Below, piece by piece: positions 61,861 through 64,000 of a stretch of 64,000 bases of DNA. The notes under the pieces are model-generated. The model was not told where the DNA came from, ran no database searches, and worked only from the letters and a program-made list of their open reading frames with translations. The stretch is from Mugil cephalus (taxonomy: Eukaryota; Chordata; Actinopteri; Mugiliformes; Mugilidae), in assembly GCF_022458985.1 (NCBI RefSeq), contig NC_061774.1, positions 20,740,697-20,804,696 on the forward strand, read 5' to 3'. The position numbers and the translations under genes were made by a program. Within the stretch, counting starts at the first letter, position 1; each line of letters starts with the position of its first letter.

Positions 61861-64000
61861 AGGCCTATGTGAGAAAAACAAAATGTGGTTTTTAGGCCGA
61901 GTTAGAGAAGCCTGGTGGACTCATGGGTTGTTTTTTGTTCAAGCAATAGTTGGAGCACATAGCTATCTTTAAACCCTGCAGGCTGTCGTGTTTATCCTTT
62001 GGTTGGTGTGTGAATTAATAAGACAAACAAGATAGACCGTGTTAAACTGTTTTAGAGGTGCTATGCAAAGAGGGAACTTTGGACAGATGTAGGCCGAGCA
62101 GATTCACCCCCTTGCTGTCTAGCTTCATGCCAAGCTACGCAAATTAGTTTCCAATTTCCACTCCTGTACTTGATACTGACATGATAGTGGTATTTACCTC
62201 GTAGACAGAAAACGAATCAGCATTTTTCCAGCATAATAAATACAGACTGAGCAATTTGTTAGTTACTTCCTACTAATTAATGAGACATTAGGGAATATTT
62301 TTTAGCACTGAGAAACCTATGAATGCCTTCTTCCAGTAAGCAGTAATATGTATTTCTAACACTGCTGCATGACTCCAGCATTTCAACTGAGGATGAACAA
62401 ATGGTAAAACAAACAAAGGAAAAACACACGTCTCCGGGAGGTGACAGGAATTTGAGTAGAAAAAAAAATCAAACCCTTAATCATCCTTGCTCATTTAGTG
62501 CACGAGGCATTTTTGGCACTTCCCTCGGCATTCAAAGAATGATTGCGCGAAATGCAAACAAATATTAGAGACACTCAACACTACTGTAGAGATTATCAGT
62601 GTATTATCGGCTGGCAGCCATCTGTTGTCAAAAAATAGATCGGTCCGTTTAGCTCTCTGTTATACTCACAAGTGTGTTGTGAAGTTGTTTCTTTGTCGCT
62701 GCCGCCTTTGATAAACAAGTTGACTACTGTGAAAATGCAAAAGGGGCTAATGGGATGTTTAATAAGACGCCAGAAGAATAAAAGGCCATGCTGAGGAAGT
62801 CTGTCTCCAAACTGTTACAGAATATACCCACATATTGACATTGCATATAAATGAACTGTTGCATGAATTCAACATTTACCATAGCTGACATGTGGCAAAG
62901 TGGGGTAAAACAGATGTTTTCCCATGTCACCGATGCAATGGTTTTGACTTTTTACAGCATATTATTGTATATTGTATCGCTGCATATAATCAAAATAAGG
63001 GACCATTGAGTGAAATTAACAATAACCATATAGCAACATCACTGTTTCACCATAAAACAAAACAACACCAAACATCATTGAATTGGACTGAGCAACACCG
63101 TGGATCCACTATTGACTTGTGACAACTTCAGTCAAAGAGTGACAGTTTGTGAGCTGTGTTTTTTTTTTCTTTTTTCTTTTTGGCTGTCGTAGGCGTTCAT
63201 TGGCTCAATGGGACACTCCTAATTTGGCTTCATGAACTCAAATAACTACAAAAGACATCTTTGAAAGGCATTTTGTTAAATGTCAGGGAGTGAAGTTTTA
63301 AGCTGTTGTCCAGAATGGTCATTAGTAAACATTTTTATGCTTTCAGATGAAGAACCACGAGTCCATTTTTATAGTTAAACTTTCTTGCCGCGAGTGAGAG
63401 GATTGATAACACTCATCTTTGTATAATAAAAATGTCTGGTAAAAGCAGTTTCTTACCTTAGCTTAGCTTAGTTTAAACTCCAAACAAGGAGAGAACAATC
63501 AGCCTGGGTTTATCCAAAAGTCAGCTTCTCCAAAGAGATATAATACCTTTTATGATTAAACTGTAATCTTTGGACTTTAGGGTTATAGAAAATACTCAGC
63601 GTTTAACAGGTAACACAGCCGCAAATTATGAGAAGGCCGCTGCTAGGCAACCGCTGGAGACTAGAAGCCACCAAGGCTAACCGTTTAGCATGCTAACGGC
63701 AAACTGACTTGGCTAATGTAGGAAATTCCAAGGCAAAGCGAACATAAATATTTTCCACAGGTGTATTATACATCTACAAGGAAAATGCGCAGTCAAATGT
63801 GAGAAACTTGTGAGCTTGTGAATACGACTTGGGAAGCCGTGTACACAAAACGCTAAGCTTCGACACTGTTGCTAGGCAACAGTTTGAGTAAAGAGTTAGT
63901 AAGCTAAAACTGTTAGCAACCAAGACCGGGTAGAAAGTATTTTTTATCCTCCATACAGTATTATAACTACAAATGAACCAAGCGGGGATGAAGTTTACTA

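Larger units (their letters stand above)
52691..64000. other. Region downstream of ids without recognisable genes
   Basis: No exon with credible coding content or homology was found on either strand. It includes the listed repeats, A/T tracts at 54,069-54,088 and 54,221-54,238, and low-repeat stretches near 53,230-53,470 (with ATGCAAAT, an octamer-type site, at about 53,290), 58,655-58,800, 60,715-61,075 and 62,475-62,640. In human, AFF2 lies beside IDS, but no AFF2 exon is visible here. Confidence 0.6.

Noticed and set aside
1..64000. CRISPR arrays, tRNA or rRNA genes, complete viral or retroviral genes
   Set aside because: None seen on inspection of both strands; tandem repeats present are all simple microsatellites. 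A tRNA-specific search was not possible here.

Overview
The window is vertebrate nuclear DNA, almost certainly from a ray-finned (teleost) fish. The reasons are interrupted genes with GT-AG introns, proteins closest to vertebrate families, abundant Tc1/mariner copies and short inverted-repeat DNA elements, long CA/TA microsatellites, and L2-type tails ending in GAATT repeats. There is no operon organisation, no CRISPR array and no viral or bacterial gene. Gene models below were built by hand from splice sites and reading-frame phase.

Layout. (1) About 1-36,500, minus strand: the 5' part of a gene of the KIAA1211 family (CRACD/CRACDL, actin capping-protein regulators). Three consecutive coding exons lie at 7,252-7,186, 1,972-1,798 and 862-736, and the rest of the gene runs off the left edge. 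Two separate ATG exons, at 23,388-23,354 and 36,431-36,367, both end in the phase needed to join the exon at 7.2 kb, so they look like alternative first exons. The introns between are full of transposon remnants. (2) 38,486-41,037, minus strand: complete dcps (scavenger mRNA decapping enzyme), six exons, 330 aa. (3) 41,911-52,133, plus strand: complete ids (iduronate 2-sulfatase), thirteen exons, 562 aa, with all the usual catalytic residues. dcps and ids are head to head, 873 bp between start codons, suggesting a shared promoter region. (4) About 52,700-64,000: no recognisable gene; repeats, microsatellites and some low-repeat stretches that could be conserved regulatory DNA.

The three genes do not form a pathway: one acts on actin filaments, one hydrolyses cap remnants after 3'-5' mRNA decay, and one degrades heparan and dermatan sulfate in the lysosome.

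Mobile DNA is the richest layer: two differently deleted Tc1-like copies, an L1-type ORF2 tail, a THAP-domain remnant, a short ORF that may be harbinger-derived, and at least eight families of short non-autonomous elements, several with readable terminal inverted repeats and one with a perfect 8-bp target duplication. I found no clearly new biological system. The most interesting points are the alternative phase-compatible first exons, a transposon end that sits about 15 bp from an ids splice acceptor, and the two open frames in the last ids exon.
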